Of a stretch of 64,000 nt of DNA, positions 25,820 to 37,727 are shown in pieces; positions within the stretch are counted from its first letter, which is position 1, and the number at the start of each line of letters is the position of its first letter. The stretch lies in NCBI RefSeq assembly GCF_900110465.1, contig NZ_FODV01000017.1, positions 1 through 64,000 on the forward strand, written 5' to 3'. Source of the stretch: Halogranum amylolyticum. GTDB taxonomy: Archaea; Halobacteriota; Halobacteria; Halobacteriales; Haloferacaceae. Under the pieces are notes generated by a model, which had not been told where the DNA came from, ran no database searches, and saw only the letters and a list, made by a program, of their open reading frames with translations. The position numbers were made by a program, and so were the translations under genes.

Positions 25820-26647
25820 TTACTCCCTAAACAGTTGCTTCGTTCGTCCCCACAGCGACGACGTCTCTGACTCTGCGTCGCCCTCATCGTCCGGGCAGCC
25901 GTCGTCGTCGACGGCGTCAGACGTTCCGGTCTGCGCTGTATCGGAGCCAGTGAGCCGTGCTACTTCTGCCTCGAGTTCGTCGATGCGCTCGTCTCGCTTG
26001 TCGAGCGTTGCCTCGAGGGTGTTCACACGCTCTCGCAGCAAGCGATTCTTCTCCACGAGGTATGCTCGACTTCGCGTCTCGTCGGCGTCGTCGCCATCGG
26101 TGGTGGGTGTGTCTGTCTCTGAGTGATCTGTCGACCGTGGCTCGTAGAACTCCGACGTCTGTTCGATGGCACGCTCGATGGTCTTCTCGCCGTACGTCGA
26201 TCCGTCGGCGTAGTGCACTTCGTCCCACTTCTCACGGATGAGCCCCGACTGGCGGAACAGCTGGTCCATCTGCGCCGCGTCACCGCCGCTCCAGAACGCC
26301 AGCAGACAACACAGCGCCATGTCCGCTTCCGAGTTACTATCGTAGCCGCTCGTCGACCCGTTCCACAGCCGGTCGAACTTCGCCCCGTTCGAAGCGTTGC
26401 TCGCTTTCTCAACGAGTGTCTCGTCGTCGAGGGACGTGCTAGATGTGGTCTTATCTCGCTGTGTGACACCCGTAGGGGTGTCCGTCGCTTGCGTGGGTGT
26501 CTCCTCGGCGATGTACTCACGGTGAATCGCTTCCAAGGCGTCTTGTCTCTGCGACACCGCTGTTGGTGTTCCAGTCACTCGATCGCCGGTGACGGTGAAG
26601 AAGCGCGCTTTGTCGTAACACTCGATTCTCCTGAGCACCGTCACCAT
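25820..26647 (-). CDS. Phage NrS-1 polymerase-like protein, C-terminal part
   Basis: 275 residues. Residues 80-165 (SNASNGAKFDRLWNGSTSGYD ... LIREKWDEVHY) match the helix-bundle domain found after the primase-polymerase domain in phage NrS-1-like proteins. The N-terminal ~45 residues are the tail of the primase domain; its catalytic part is missing, so the gene is truncated at 5'. The C-terminus is a coiled coil. Full-length proteins start DNA synthesis on plasmids and phages. Confidence 0.62.
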   Translation of the reverse strand: MVTVLRRIECYDKARFFTVTGDRVTGTPTAVSQRQDALEAIHREYIAEETPTQATDTPTGVTQRDKTTSSTSLDDETLVEKASNASNGAKFDRLWNGSTSGYDSNSEADMALCCLLAFWSGGDAAQMDQLFRQSGLIREKWDEVHYADGSTYGEKTIERAIEQTSEFYEPRSTDHSETDTPTTDGDDADETRSRAYLVEKNRLLRERVNTLEATLDKRDERIDELEAEVARLTGSDTAQTGTSDAVDDDGCPDDEGDAESETSSLWGRTKQLFRE

Positions 26648-26884
26648 TCGTTGGCGCGAACAACGATTCCTCGGACATATCTCTCCTCTCAGGATGGTCT
26701 GAAGACTGATACAAGACTCGAAGGGCCTGCCTTCTCATTGGTACCATCATGTGTTCGACACTCCCGTCACACCGCCGGTCTGGCGTCTTAGGTGACACCC
26801 CACTGGGGGCGGCCGACCCGATACCCCAACTGTGGCGACGATCGTGGACACCCGGCTGAACGTCATCGGTCTCGCTGCGGGTGC

Positions 26885-27199
26885 TTACGCGAGCAGTACC
26901 TCGAGCTCCTCGAGGTCAGCCGTGTCGTATGCACGAATATCGTAGCGATTGGCGCTCGACCGCTCGGCGTAGATGTCGATAATTTCGAGCTCGACGAGGA
27001 GTGCGAGCAGGCGGCCAAACGTGCGGGCTGGGAGGGGTGGATCCTCGAGATGGGCGTACAGTTGCCGACCCGTTGGGTAGGGACGGGTGGCGTCGTCAAG
27101 CGCTGTCTGGAGGAGAGGCAGGTGCCGTTGGAGGGTACTGTAATGCTGGGGCGAGCGTGCTTCGAGCGCTTCGAGCCGGGTGGTGAGCGACGACGCCAT
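26885..27199 (-). CDS. Small helix-turn-helix plasmid protein, paralogue A
   Basis: A 104-residue protein with the conserved centre DDATRPYPTGRQLYAHLEDP and PARTFGRLLALLVELEIIDI, then SSANRYDIRAYD. The last part looks like a winged-helix wing. Similar genes lie at 53944-54273 and, as a fragment, at 57088-57310; a further C-terminal trace is at 59251. It is probably a DNA-binding protein of plasmid origin; no named family is recognised. Confidence 0.7.
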   Translation of the reverse strand: MASSLTTRLEALEARSPQHYSTLQRHLPLLQTALDDATRPYPTGRQLYAHLEDPPLPARTFGRLLALLVELEIIDIYAERSSANRYDIRAYDTADLEELEVLLA

Positions 27200-27454
27200 A
27201 TGTGGGTTTCTGAGTCGTCATGCAGTGGGGGTGAACGTGTTGTGGTGCGAGGCGTGCGTCGGCGTCTGGCTCGCTTCACCCACGGGACGAAGTGCTTCGT
27301 AGTCGGCGTAGTGGTCAGTTATCGGCTTGTCTCGATTTCATCCGGCATCGTACTTCAATATCGAGACGACCCCGACTTTTTGCTCTTGATTATTCGAGAA
27401 GACACAAAGATATATGGGAATCAAATACGAACGCTAGTACAAGAGGTGACTAAG

Positions 27455-28006
27455 ATGACCGAGTCTCCACGAGAAGGTGTTGCGTCGTGGACAGAGACAA
27501 TGAGTGCACGTGAGCGGATTCGATCTGTCGCCGAAACGCTCAGTGAGCCTCGTTCGACCAATTGGATCAGTGAACAAGCAGAGGCAGCGTGGAGTACCAC
27601 TAACAACGAGCTGAACGACCTCGTTGAGCAAGGTCGACTACGCCGTATCAAGGCTGGTGACACCACGCTGTATCAGCCAGACTACACCCGGTTGCTCTTT
27701 GATGAAATCCGCACCCTCATCGAGGAGAACGCCCGCGAGGAACTCCAGAGTGAGTTGGCGGCCATTGCTGAAGAGATTGAAGGATGGCAGGATACCTACG
27801 ACGTAGAGACGTGGGAAGAACTCGAACAGTCGCTTGCAGATGGCGAGGTCTCCAGTGCTGAAATTCGTGAGCGACGCGAGATCATCGCGTTCTGGCGTGC
27901 GAACGAAGAAGACCGTCAACTCATCAAGCACGCTCTCGAACTGTATTCGGATGTTGAAACCACTCGCAAACAAATGACCGACGCAGCAGACCGCGTCACA
28001 AGCTAA
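27455..28006 (+). CDS. DUF7342-like winged-helix regulator (second module)
   Basis: A 183-residue protein. The N-terminal winged helix (STNWISEQAEAAWSTTNNEL ... LRRIKAGDTTLYQPDY) is followed by a long helical region (EELQSELAAIAEEIEGWQD) and a C-terminal helix. It has the same architecture as 25222-25755 but limited identity. It is followed 17 bases later by a small partner gene. ATG 27455 follows an AGAGGTGAC sequence that could act as a ribosome-binding site. Confidence 0.7.
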   Translation: MTESPREGVASWTETMSARERIRSVAETLSEPRSTNWISEQAEAAWSTTNNELNDLVEQGRLRRIKAGDTTLYQPDYTRLLFDEIRTLIEENAREELQSELAAIAEEIEGWQDTYDVETWEELEQSLADGEVSSAEIRERREIIAFWRANEEDRQLIKHALELYSDVETTRKQMTDAADRVTS

Positions 28007-28023
28007 CCCTCTTCTCTCCCACG

Positions 28024-28518
28024 ATGATCTTCCTTGCGAATCGCGACCGATATACGCAACGTACTCTGCTTCGAGAAATTCACAGTCGGCTATCGAAACA
28101 AGCTGGCTGTGAGAACGTACGCTATCACCCGTCTAGCCGCCGTCCACGGTATGTCTTCGCAGACATCGACACAGAATCGTTCCTGAATCAATCCTATGAC
28201 GTCGAAAATGCACGATTAGAGATTCGATTCTGGTATCCAATCGGTGTCGACTACGAGTACTACCGAATCAATTGGATCGAACCGACGCGGAACCTCATGC
28301 TCGGGTTCCACCAAGACGCTGACCATCCTGAATTGGGTCCTTGTCACATTCAACTCAACTACGAGGACACCGCTGTTGAGAGGCATGCTGCGGCGTCTCT
28401 CGATGCGCATCCACTTGCGGCACTCGACAAACGACTCCAGCAATTACCGTCCGCTTTGGAGACGATTCGGTGGCAGGATGGACGGCCATCACTCCCTGAA
28501 TGGTCGGACTCGGAGTAA
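28024..28518 (+). CDS. TumE-like small partner protein (second module)
   Basis: A 164-residue protein. ARLEIRFWYPIGVDYEYYRI gives a strand pair, followed by GFHQDADHPELGPCHIQLN, a His/Asp/Cys-rich segment at the position of the His-rich end in the 24786 protein. The C-terminus is helical. It probably acts with the upstream DUF7342-like protein as a toxin/antitoxin-type pair. That role is inferred from context and not from a proven match. Confidence 0.55.
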   Translation: MIFLANRDRYTQRTLLREIHSRLSKQAGCENVRYHPSSRRPRYVFADIDTESFLNQSYDVENARLEIRFWYPIGVDYEYYRINWIEPTRNLMLGFHQDADHPELGPCHIQLNYEDTAVERHAAASLDAHPLAALDKRLQQLPSALETIRWQDGRPSLPEWSDSE

Positions 28519-28552
28519 CCGACTGTTCCGACGAATCATCCCAAGGACCCCT

Positions 28553-28682
28553 ACGCCGATGCGACTGGCACCTCCCCGTCGATCAGCTCGGCGAGTTCTA
28601 GCGGTGGCTGAGGCTCACCAACGACAGCTTTTTGAGATAAATCGACGCAATTGTCGGTGAAGCGGGCGAGTTGGGTGGGCAT
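28553..28682 (-). pseudogene. Mosaic scrap: IS5-type transposase N-terminus joined to TFB C-terminus
   Basis: On the minus strand the first ~28 codons read as a transposase start (ATG at 28682, MPTQLARFTDNCVDLSQKAV, then VGEPQPPL). They run straight into the last ~14 residues of a TFB (LAELIDGEVPVASA). Bases 28553-28594 match 16770-16811 almost exactly. The transposase part resembles the start of the IS element at 31800. A deletion must have joined them. Confidence 0.78.
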
Positions 28683-28964
28683 ACTCAACTCATTCCCGCT
28701 TCATTCACTCATAATCCTCGGCAATACCGCCTCTCGATAGCGTCTAAACACGGCCCGCGCCCTCAATTCAGCACGCCCTCAGAAACCTCTCCAGTCACTG
28801 TCAGTAGCGGTGTGCAACACTTAGAGGGTGGATGCAGCATGACCCCCAATGTTCGTTCCAGGCATTCTACAATGAGCAAGTTAATGGGTTGAATTGTGTG
28901 TGACGACATACAACAGTCCGCTTGAGGGTCCGGGATTCGATCCCATTCGGAGAAGTTGGTCAGT
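28683..28964. other. Intergenic region without a supported gene
   Basis: No protein-like frame is present. A weak tRNA T-arm-like sequence (GGGATTCGATCCC near 28931-28943) was noted, but the rest of a tRNA is absent. Confidence 0.4.
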
Positions 28965-29231
28965 ATGACTCCCTCCCCAGCCGGCGGTAACGGGAATGAT
29001 TTCGATTTGAAGAGGGCCGTGAACGAAGAGCTGAAAGCACGTGACGGTGTTGTGGACTATGAAATAACCGAGTCCTCTCCAGAACACGTTCTCGTTGAGG
29101 TCACCGAAAAAACGAATGATGGGGGTTCACGAGAGGGCCTCTATCGGATTCAACATGAACCCAGACCTGATGGAACAGACAACATTCACTGGGAGTTCCT
29201 CGGGCCAGTCGCAGATGAGGAGTCGGAATGA
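28965..29231 (+). CDS. Small hypothetical acidic protein
   Basis: An 88-residue protein with a plausible alpha/beta layout (DFDLKRAVNEELKARDGVVD; HVLVEVTEKTN) and a polar C-terminus. The family is not recognised. It lies 51 bases upstream of the permease gene on the same strand and could share its transcript. Confidence 0.6.
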   Translation: MTPSPAGGNGNDFDLKRAVNEELKARDGVVDYEITESSPEHVLVEVTEKTNDGGSREGLYRIQHEPRPDGTDNIHWEFLGPVADEESE

Positions 29232-29282
29232 ATAACCTCCAACTCGCTCGATTTTATTATACCACGTCTGATTGGATTCGAT

Positions 29283-31730
29283 ATGGACGATGAGTCTCCG
29301 GATCGTGTGACCCAAGAGACGGAGGGTGATGCTACTCAGGAGGAATCCGGCGACGTTGAGACGGAACTCTCGCGGGACATGAGTCTCTTCGACATCACGT
29401 TCATCGGCGTCGGAGCGATGATCGGTGCCGGTGTCTTCGCCCTCACGGGCTTCGCTGCGGGGCTCGCAGGACCCGCACTGATTCTCGCGTTTGCTCTCAA
29501 CGGCTTCGTTGCGCTGTTCACAGCTGTTTCCTATGCCGAACTCGGTGCAGCGTTTCCTGAAGCGGGGGGTGGGTACCTTTGGGTGAAAGAAGCGCTCGTC
29601 GATCCGAATGGCTTCTACGCGGGCTGGATGTCCTGGTTCGCGCACGCGGTCGCCTGTTCCCTGTACGCGGTGACGTTCGGCGTGTTCTTCACCGAGTTTC
29701 TGGTCTACGGTGGTGTCCTCGCAGAAGGATTCCAGCTCTTGGGGTTCGTCGGTCGTGGACTTCTGGATAAAATCCTTGCAGTCCTCATGATTTCTCTCTT
29801 CGCGTACATCAACTATCGCGGAGCCGAGGAGACTGGGAAGGCCGGCGTCATCGTGACGTTCATCAAGGTCGCCATCCTCGGCGTCTTCGTCGCGTTCGGC
29901 ATTCTGGCGACGATTCAGACCCCCAACTGGCCCGCGAAATTTCTCGACAGCCCCCGGTTTGCACCGAGCGGTATCGTCGGTATCATCGGAGCGATGGGCT
30001 TTACGTACATCGCCTTCGAGGGCTACGAGATCATCGTCCAGTCCGGCGAAGAGGTCGTCGATCCGGGTGAGAACGTCCCGAAGGCGGTCTTCTACTCACT
30101 GGCTATCGTCGTGCCGATCTACGTTCTCGTCGCCTTCGCCGCGATCGGTGGGATTGAGACAATCCCCGAATTGGCCGAACGAGCGGGCATCCCGGCCGGT
30201 GCGCCCACGTGGCAATTGCTCGGTAATCTGGGTGAACTTAGCATCATCGAGGCGGCCGGCCAGTTCGTTCCGTACGGCGTCCCGTTACTCCTGGTCGCTG
30301 GACTGACGGCGACGATGAGTGCGCTGAACGCGACCGTCTACTCCTCGTCACGCGTTTCGTTTGCAATGGGGCGCGACAGGGCCCTCCCCGAACTCTTCAG
30401 TGAGGTCCATTCCGAGAAGCGAACGCCCCACTGGGCGATTTTCCTCTCGGCATTGCTCATCGCGCTGATGGCGGTCGTACTGCCCATCGAATCGGTTGCG
30501 GCGTCAGCGGACATCATGTTTATCCTGCTGTTCGTGCAGGTCAACTGGACCGTCATCAAGATGCGCAAGACCCACCCCGACCTGCCACGCACGTACGAAG
30601 TCCCGTATATGCCGTGGCCCCCGCTCATTGGGATCGTCCTCCAGTTCATGTTGACGCCGTTCCTCCTCTCGGCGCTGGGCATGGAAATCGGGGTGGGACC
30701 AGACTCGCACGGGTTCATCGCGCTCGTGACGACCGCCATCTGGATGGGGCTGGGTCTCCTTCTCTACTCCGGATACTCCCAGCGGAAGGAGGAGGAAAAG
30801 ATCGAAGAGGAAACGCCCACCGTCACAACCGAGCAAGCGCCCGCCGAAGAACGGCGGAAACGCGACCAACGGATTCTCGTTCCGGTGGCGAATCCGGCGA
30901 CCGTCGAACAGTTGATGCGGACAGCACTGGATCTCGCCGAAGAGCGAGACGCCGAGATAGAAGTGGTAAGCGTCGCCACAGTTCCGCAACAGACGCCACT
31001 TTCCGAGGGTCGCCAGTTCGTCGATGAGGAACGGACTGTGATCGACCAGGCAATCGACTTTGCGGACGAAGAGCGCCCGGGCGTCCCAGTGAGTGGTAAA
31101 ATACGTATCGGGCACGACGTATCCCAGGCAATCCTCAATACGATCGAACAGGACGACATAGACCTCGTGCTGATGGGCTGGCGGAGTCGTCCCCGCCGTC
31201 GTGATTTCATCCTGGGGAGCAACGTTGACGAGGTGGTAACCAAGGCCCGCTGCGAGCTACTGGTTGAGCGTGTCGGCCCCGCCGCCGACAGCGAGTCCAT
31301 CGGGAGCGTGGACTCGATCCTCGTGCCGACTGCTGGCGGTCCGCACGCCGAATTCGCGGCGGAGATTGCCCGTGCCGTTGCCAGGCGCAACGATGCTCAC
31401 ATCAAGGTAATATACGTCCGGTCTACTGAATCAGACCGTGACGACGATGCGCAATCGATTCTCGATTCGACCGTCGCGGAACTAGAGAGTATCGAGGCGA
31501 CGACCGAGATCATCGACGGTACAGATATCGCTGATGCCATCGTCGAGGAATCAACCGATCACGACCTCACGATCATCGGGGCGTCCCGGGAGGGACTCCT
31601 CCAGCAGGTCGTGTTCGGGGCCATCCCTGAAGAGGTTGGCCGGCGAGCTCGAAGTACCGTCATCATGGCGAAACGGGATCTCGGGATTGCGTCACGCGTG
31701 ACTCGGTGGTTCAAAAGTCGTCGCTCGTAA
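29283..31730 (+). CDS. APC-family amino-acid permease with C-terminal USP domains
   Basis: An 815-residue membrane protein. Residues ~30-500 form a 12-helix APC-type permease: the first helix has FIGVGAMIGAGVFAL, and helix 3 of the family core has FPEAGGGYLWVKEAL. Residues ~530-815 are two universal stress domains (DQRILVPVANPATVEQLM, then DSILVPTAGGPHAEFA) at the cytoplasmic end. Such fusions probably couple amino-acid transport to energy or stress signals. The length fits haloarchaeal cationic amino-acid transporters. Confidence 0.92.
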   Translation: MDDESPDRVTQETEGDATQEESGDVETELSRDMSLFDITFIGVGAMIGAGVFALTGFAAGLAGPALILAFALNGFVALFTAVSYAELGAAFPEAGGGYLWVKEALVDPNGFYAGWMSWFAHAVACSLYAVTFGVFFTEFLVYGGVLAEGFQLLGFVGRGLLDKILAVLMISLFAYINYRGAEETGKAGVIVTFIKVAILGVFVAFGILATIQTPNWPAKFLDSPRFAPSGIVGIIGAMGFTYIAFEGYEIIVQSGEEVVDPGENVPKAVFYSLAIVVPIYVLVAFAAIGGIETIPELAERAGIPAGAPTWQLLGNLGELSIIEAAGQFVPYGVPLLLVAGLTATMSALNATVYSSSRVSFAMGRDRALPELFSEVHSEKRTPHWAIFLSALLIALMAVVLPIESVAASADIMFILLFVQVNWTVIKMRKTHPDLPRTYEVPYMPWPPLIGIVLQFMLTPFLLSALGMEIGVGPDSHGFIALVTTAIWMGLGLLLYSGYSQRKEEEKIEEETPTVTTEQAPAEERRKRDQRILVPVANPATVEQLMRTALDLAEERDAEIEVVSVATVPQQTPLSEGRQFVDEERTVIDQAIDFADEERPGVPVSGKIRIGHDVSQAILNTIEQDDIDLVLMGWRSRPRRRDFILGSNVDEVVTKARCELLVERVGPAADSESIGSVDSILVPTAGGPHAEFAAEIARAVARRNDAHIKVIYVRSTESDRDDDAQSILDSTVAELESIEATTEIIDGTDIADAIVEESTDHDLTIIGASREGLLQQVVFGAIPEEVGRRARSTVIMAKRDLGIASRVTRWFKSRRS

Positions 31731-31794
31731 TCCGGCCTAACTCCGATATTAAGAATCACATATCAAATCACAATATCGATTTGGTCAATATGCG

Positions 31795-32640
31795 CGCTGT
31801 GCCTTGTTTAGACGCGGGAGAACACTAGCGTGAGGTCTTGACGGCTTGCTCGATGTTTCTGACGGCGGACTTTAGGACGAGCTCTCTGAACTGCCCCAAA
31901 CCACGTTCTAGCCCGTAACGTCTAACCAAACCGATGCTTCAACACAAAGAAAATCGACTTGACGAGTGATCGGCGGTGATAGGTTTCCTCATCGTGCCGA
32001 GCGTTGTACGCCATATCTATTGGACAGAACTTGCGGTGTTTGATCACCGGACGAACGCCAGCGTCCCTGAGTTCGTAGCGTAGAGCGTCCCAGTCGTAGC
32101 CTTTGTCCGCGACGACTGTGTCGAGTCGCTGCAGATTTCTCGTTAGCACTTGCCTGCCGATCTGAGTGTCGTGCGGCTGCTTCATCAAGCAATGAACGTC
32201 GAGAATCGCCGTCGAATCACAGTCAACGAGTGCCGTGGTTTTGATGTCGTCAAAGTTGTAGCCGACGCGAATCACGTAATGCCGACGGGCTTTGTGTCGC
32301 TGGAAGCCAGTCGCGTCGATTGCTTGGACTTCGCCGAACTCGTGGAGAGAAGCAGACGACCGCAGCAGGACGTGCCGGATGCGCATTTCGAGGTCTTGCT
32401 TCCTTGTGCACACGGTGGTGAAGTCGGGGGGTTCATCCACCGCAAGCCCGAGTTTAGCTGTGATTCGAGGCATCTCGTGGAGGATATCGAGCAACCGCCG
32501 GTACGGTTGGTCGAGATACTCACGAAGTCAGTGAATTGCGACAATAACCCAGTCAGCGTAGCCACCGCGACCCTTCTGCAGGGGTGGCTGAGGTTCACTC
32601 ACCAGCAGCATTCTTCGTAGTGCTCGGAAAATGGCGACTC
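31795..32640 (-). mobile_element. IS5-type insertion element, decayed
   Basis: The transposase gene is on the minus strand. Reading order: QPPLQKGRGGYADWVIVAIH, an in-frame stop at 32528, LREYLDQPYRRLLDILHEM, and the DDE core. Its last part changes frame near 31925 and ends at QFRELVLKSAVRNIEQAVK about 31830. Catalytic Asp residues are in AIDATGF and VADKGYDW. The Glu position (normally V-E in the VE..F motif) reads VKSIFF, a Lys. The element lies between the permease and aconitase. Terminal repeats were not clearly found, so limits are approximate. Confidence 0.72.
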
Positions 32641-32655
32641 TCTGGAGAGAGGCGG

Positions 32656-35436
<2,781 letters not shown>

Positions 35437-35570
35437 ACCTTGTCCTACGGTGACGTGGCCCTTGAATCGTCTCCCCCATGGACGGGGTGACGATGTGGAC
35501 GGTCACTTCTATCGGTTGGAATGAAATGTCGGTGTACATAATTCGGTTGATAAATGGATTGACTCCCAGA

Positions 35571-35870
35571 TTATGATGTGAAGGCGTTGTACAGCCACGC
35601 GAAGGCGTACATCAAGACGAAGCTGATCACCGCTGCCTCGACCATGCCCGCCACAGTCCCGACGACGGTCGGTTCGAAGAACAGGTGCCACTGCTCCATC
35701 GCTTCAACTGCGCCTTCGTAGACGCTGATCGCTCCGAACACACCGAGTAGGAGCATCACGATCGCAGAGACGACTGCTGCTGCGCCCGCCAGTGCCAACG
35801 AATCGAGCTGCATCACGTTGGTCGTGGAGTCCATTTCGTACGCGTCTTGGTTTGTGGTAGTAATGCTCAT
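35571..35870 (-). CDS. DUF5676 membrane protein
   Basis: A 99-residue protein with two membrane helices, at residues ~25-50 (LALAGAAAVVSAIVMLLLG) and ~70-95, ending in the family-typical FAWLYNAFTS. DUF5676 proteins occur with heavy-metal and copper genes; their function is unknown. ATG 35870 is preferred and aligns with the lost start of the remnant at 5323-5453. Confidence 0.82.
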   Translation of the reverse strand: MSITTTNQDAYEMDSTTNVMQLDSLALAGAAAVVSAIVMLLLGVFGAISVYEGAVEAMEQWHLFFEPTVVGTVAGMVEAAVISFVLMYAFAWLYNAFTS

Positions 35871-36191
35871 GACTAGAGATACGCTCTACTCCTTCAATCG
35901 GGTTTCTCTTACAACTCGAAAGGGAGCGATTCCTTGGTAACACGGGGCAAGAATATCGTGGGGAAACAGCGGTACAACCCCCATATCTGTGTGACCAGTC
36001 CGTTGGAAGACCAAGGAGCAACCAGCGATGGAATCAGTGACACGCAAAAAAACTGATGAGCGTGAACGCAGTCCTCGAACGGTTGACCACATCTGATAGC
36101 ATGAATCACCTTTGAATGCAAGATTTACTCCGCCCACGGCCCCAGTTTCTTAAGAATAAATAACAAAACAGCTGGCTGCGATAGTCTAGAT
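35871..36191. other. Intergenic region with a palindromic promoter-proximal site
   Basis: No gene is visible. The exact palindrome TTCTTAAGAA lies at 36147-36156, followed by an A/T-rich stretch (AATAAATAAC), 36 bases before the start of the YHS permease. It could act as TATA/BRE or operator. Confidence 0.45.
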
Positions 36192-37595
36192 ATGCAAGCC
36201 GCCCTCATCGACGGAATCCTCGAGTCGTTGCGGATCGGCGTCGGGTTTCTCTGGACGGCGGCGTGGGCGATCATTATGGGGCTCGTCATCACGAGTCTCG
36301 TTCAGGTTTACGTCTCGAAAGAGCGGATGGCCAACGTACTCGGAGAGGGGAATCTGAGTGGCCTCACGAAAGCAACCGTATTCGGCGCGGCAAGTAGTGG
36401 TTGTAGCTTCGGCGCGGTCGCCATTGGGAAGGGGCTGTTCAAGAAGGGAGCGCACACGGTGAACTTCTTCGCGTTCATGTTCGCCTCGACGAACCTCATC
36501 GTCGAACTCGGGCTGATGATCCTCATCCTCCTTGGGTGGGAATTTCTGGTTGCAGAACTCCTTGGCGGCGTCATTCTCATCGCCGTGATGGCGGTCCTCG
36601 TTCATCTGACTCTCCCAGAGAACCTCTTCGAGCAAGTACGGGAGGAACTGAATCAACGCGATCACGACCAAGGGATCACCGAGGACCCGACCTGCGGGAT
36701 GGAAGGCAAAGACGAATACTCGCTGGTGACTGACGGGGGCGAGACACTGAAGTTCTGTTCAGAAGGTTGCATGGAAACCTACCAGCAGGAAGCCGCAAGT
36801 AGCGGCGGTTGGCACGACGAACTCCTCTCGTGGGGCGGGTGGTACAAAGTCGGGAATCAGTATCGCAAGGAGTGGTCGATGATCTGGACGGACATCATAG
36901 CAGGCTTTCTCATTTCGGGGTTCGTCATCGTCTTCGTCCCGCAGTGGGTCTGGAACACGCTCTTCCTCCAGGGCGATGGATTGTTAGTGAGCGCAGAAAA
37001 CGCCATCATGGGTGTAGCGATCGCCGTCATCAGCTTCGTCGGGAGCATGGGGAACGTTCCCTTTGCGGTTGCGCTCTGGGGCGGCGGCATCAGCTTCGCC
37101 GGCGTCATCGCGTTCGTCTACGCCGATCTCATCACCATCCCCGTCCTGAACGTCTACCGGAAGTACTACGGCTGGAAGGTGATGCTGTACATCCTCGGTA
37201 TCTTCTTCGTGACGATGGCGTTCACAGGCTTTCTCATGGAGGAACTGTTCAGCGCTCTCGGCATCGTCCCGAATCTCGCTGGCGGGGAGACAGCCTCCGA
37301 ACAGACGTACTTCGAACTTAACTACACGTTTTACCTCAACATCGTCGCGTTTGCGCTCTCTGGCTTCCTCCTCTACGTCTATCGCCGAGGATTGGGTGCC
37401 CCTGGCCAGTACCGTGATCCCGTCTGTGGGATGCGGACCGACAATAGCGGGCCGAGTCTCACTCACGGTGGCGAGACGTACTACTTCTGTTCGATGCGGT
37501 GCAAGCGATCGTTCGAGAAGCACCCATCCGAATTCGTACATCAACACCCACAGGTCTCAGAGACGGGGGCTTCCCAGAGTCATGAACATCACTGA
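36192..37595 (+). CDS. Permease (SO_0444/ArsP-like) with two YHS domains
   Basis: A 467-residue membrane protein of the DUF318/PF03773-type permease family, with about eight helices. Two YHS metal-binding domains are inserted: DPTCGMEGKDEY ... FCSEGCMETY at ~160-195 and DPVCGMRTDNSG ... FCSMRCKRSF at ~412-445. The signature AASSGCSFGAVAIGKGLF lies in the second helix region. It may export or import a soft metal such as Cu+, with the YHS domains loading or sensing it. The C-terminus is His-rich (SQSHEHH). Confidence 0.88.
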   Translation: MQAALIDGILESLRIGVGFLWTAAWAIIMGLVITSLVQVYVSKERMANVLGEGNLSGLTKATVFGAASSGCSFGAVAIGKGLFKKGAHTVNFFAFMFASTNLIVELGLMILILLGWEFLVAELLGGVILIAVMAVLVHLTLPENLFEQVREELNQRDHDQGITEDPTCGMEGKDEYSLVTDGGETLKFCSEGCMETYQQEAASSGGWHDELLSWGGWYKVGNQYRKEWSMIWTDIIAGFLISGFVIVFVPQWVWNTLFLQGDGLLVSAENAIMGVAIAVISFVGSMGNVPFAVALWGGGISFAGVIAFVYADLITIPVLNVYRKYYGWKVMLYILGIFFVTMAFTGFLMEELFSALGIVPNLAGGETASEQTYFELNYTFYLNIVAFALSGFLLYVYRRGLGAPGQYRDPVCGMRTDNSGPSLTHGGETYYFCSMRCKRSFEKHPSEFVHQHPQVSETGASQSHEHH

Positions 37596-37727
37596 ATGCC
37601 ACGGCTTGATGCCAAGGATCGCGGCCAAACAACCCCGAGTCTTGTCTCGGTTAATCACAACTGGTACACCGATGCCTCGCCAATTCTCGGGTATGAACGG
37701 ATATACCGGCCGATCGAGGTGGGATGA

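Noticed and set aside
28918..28955. tRNA T-arm-like sequence (GGGATTCGATCCC)
   Set aside because: Only three stem pairs are supported and no anticodon or D arm lies upstream, so neither a tRNA nor an att site can be claimed.
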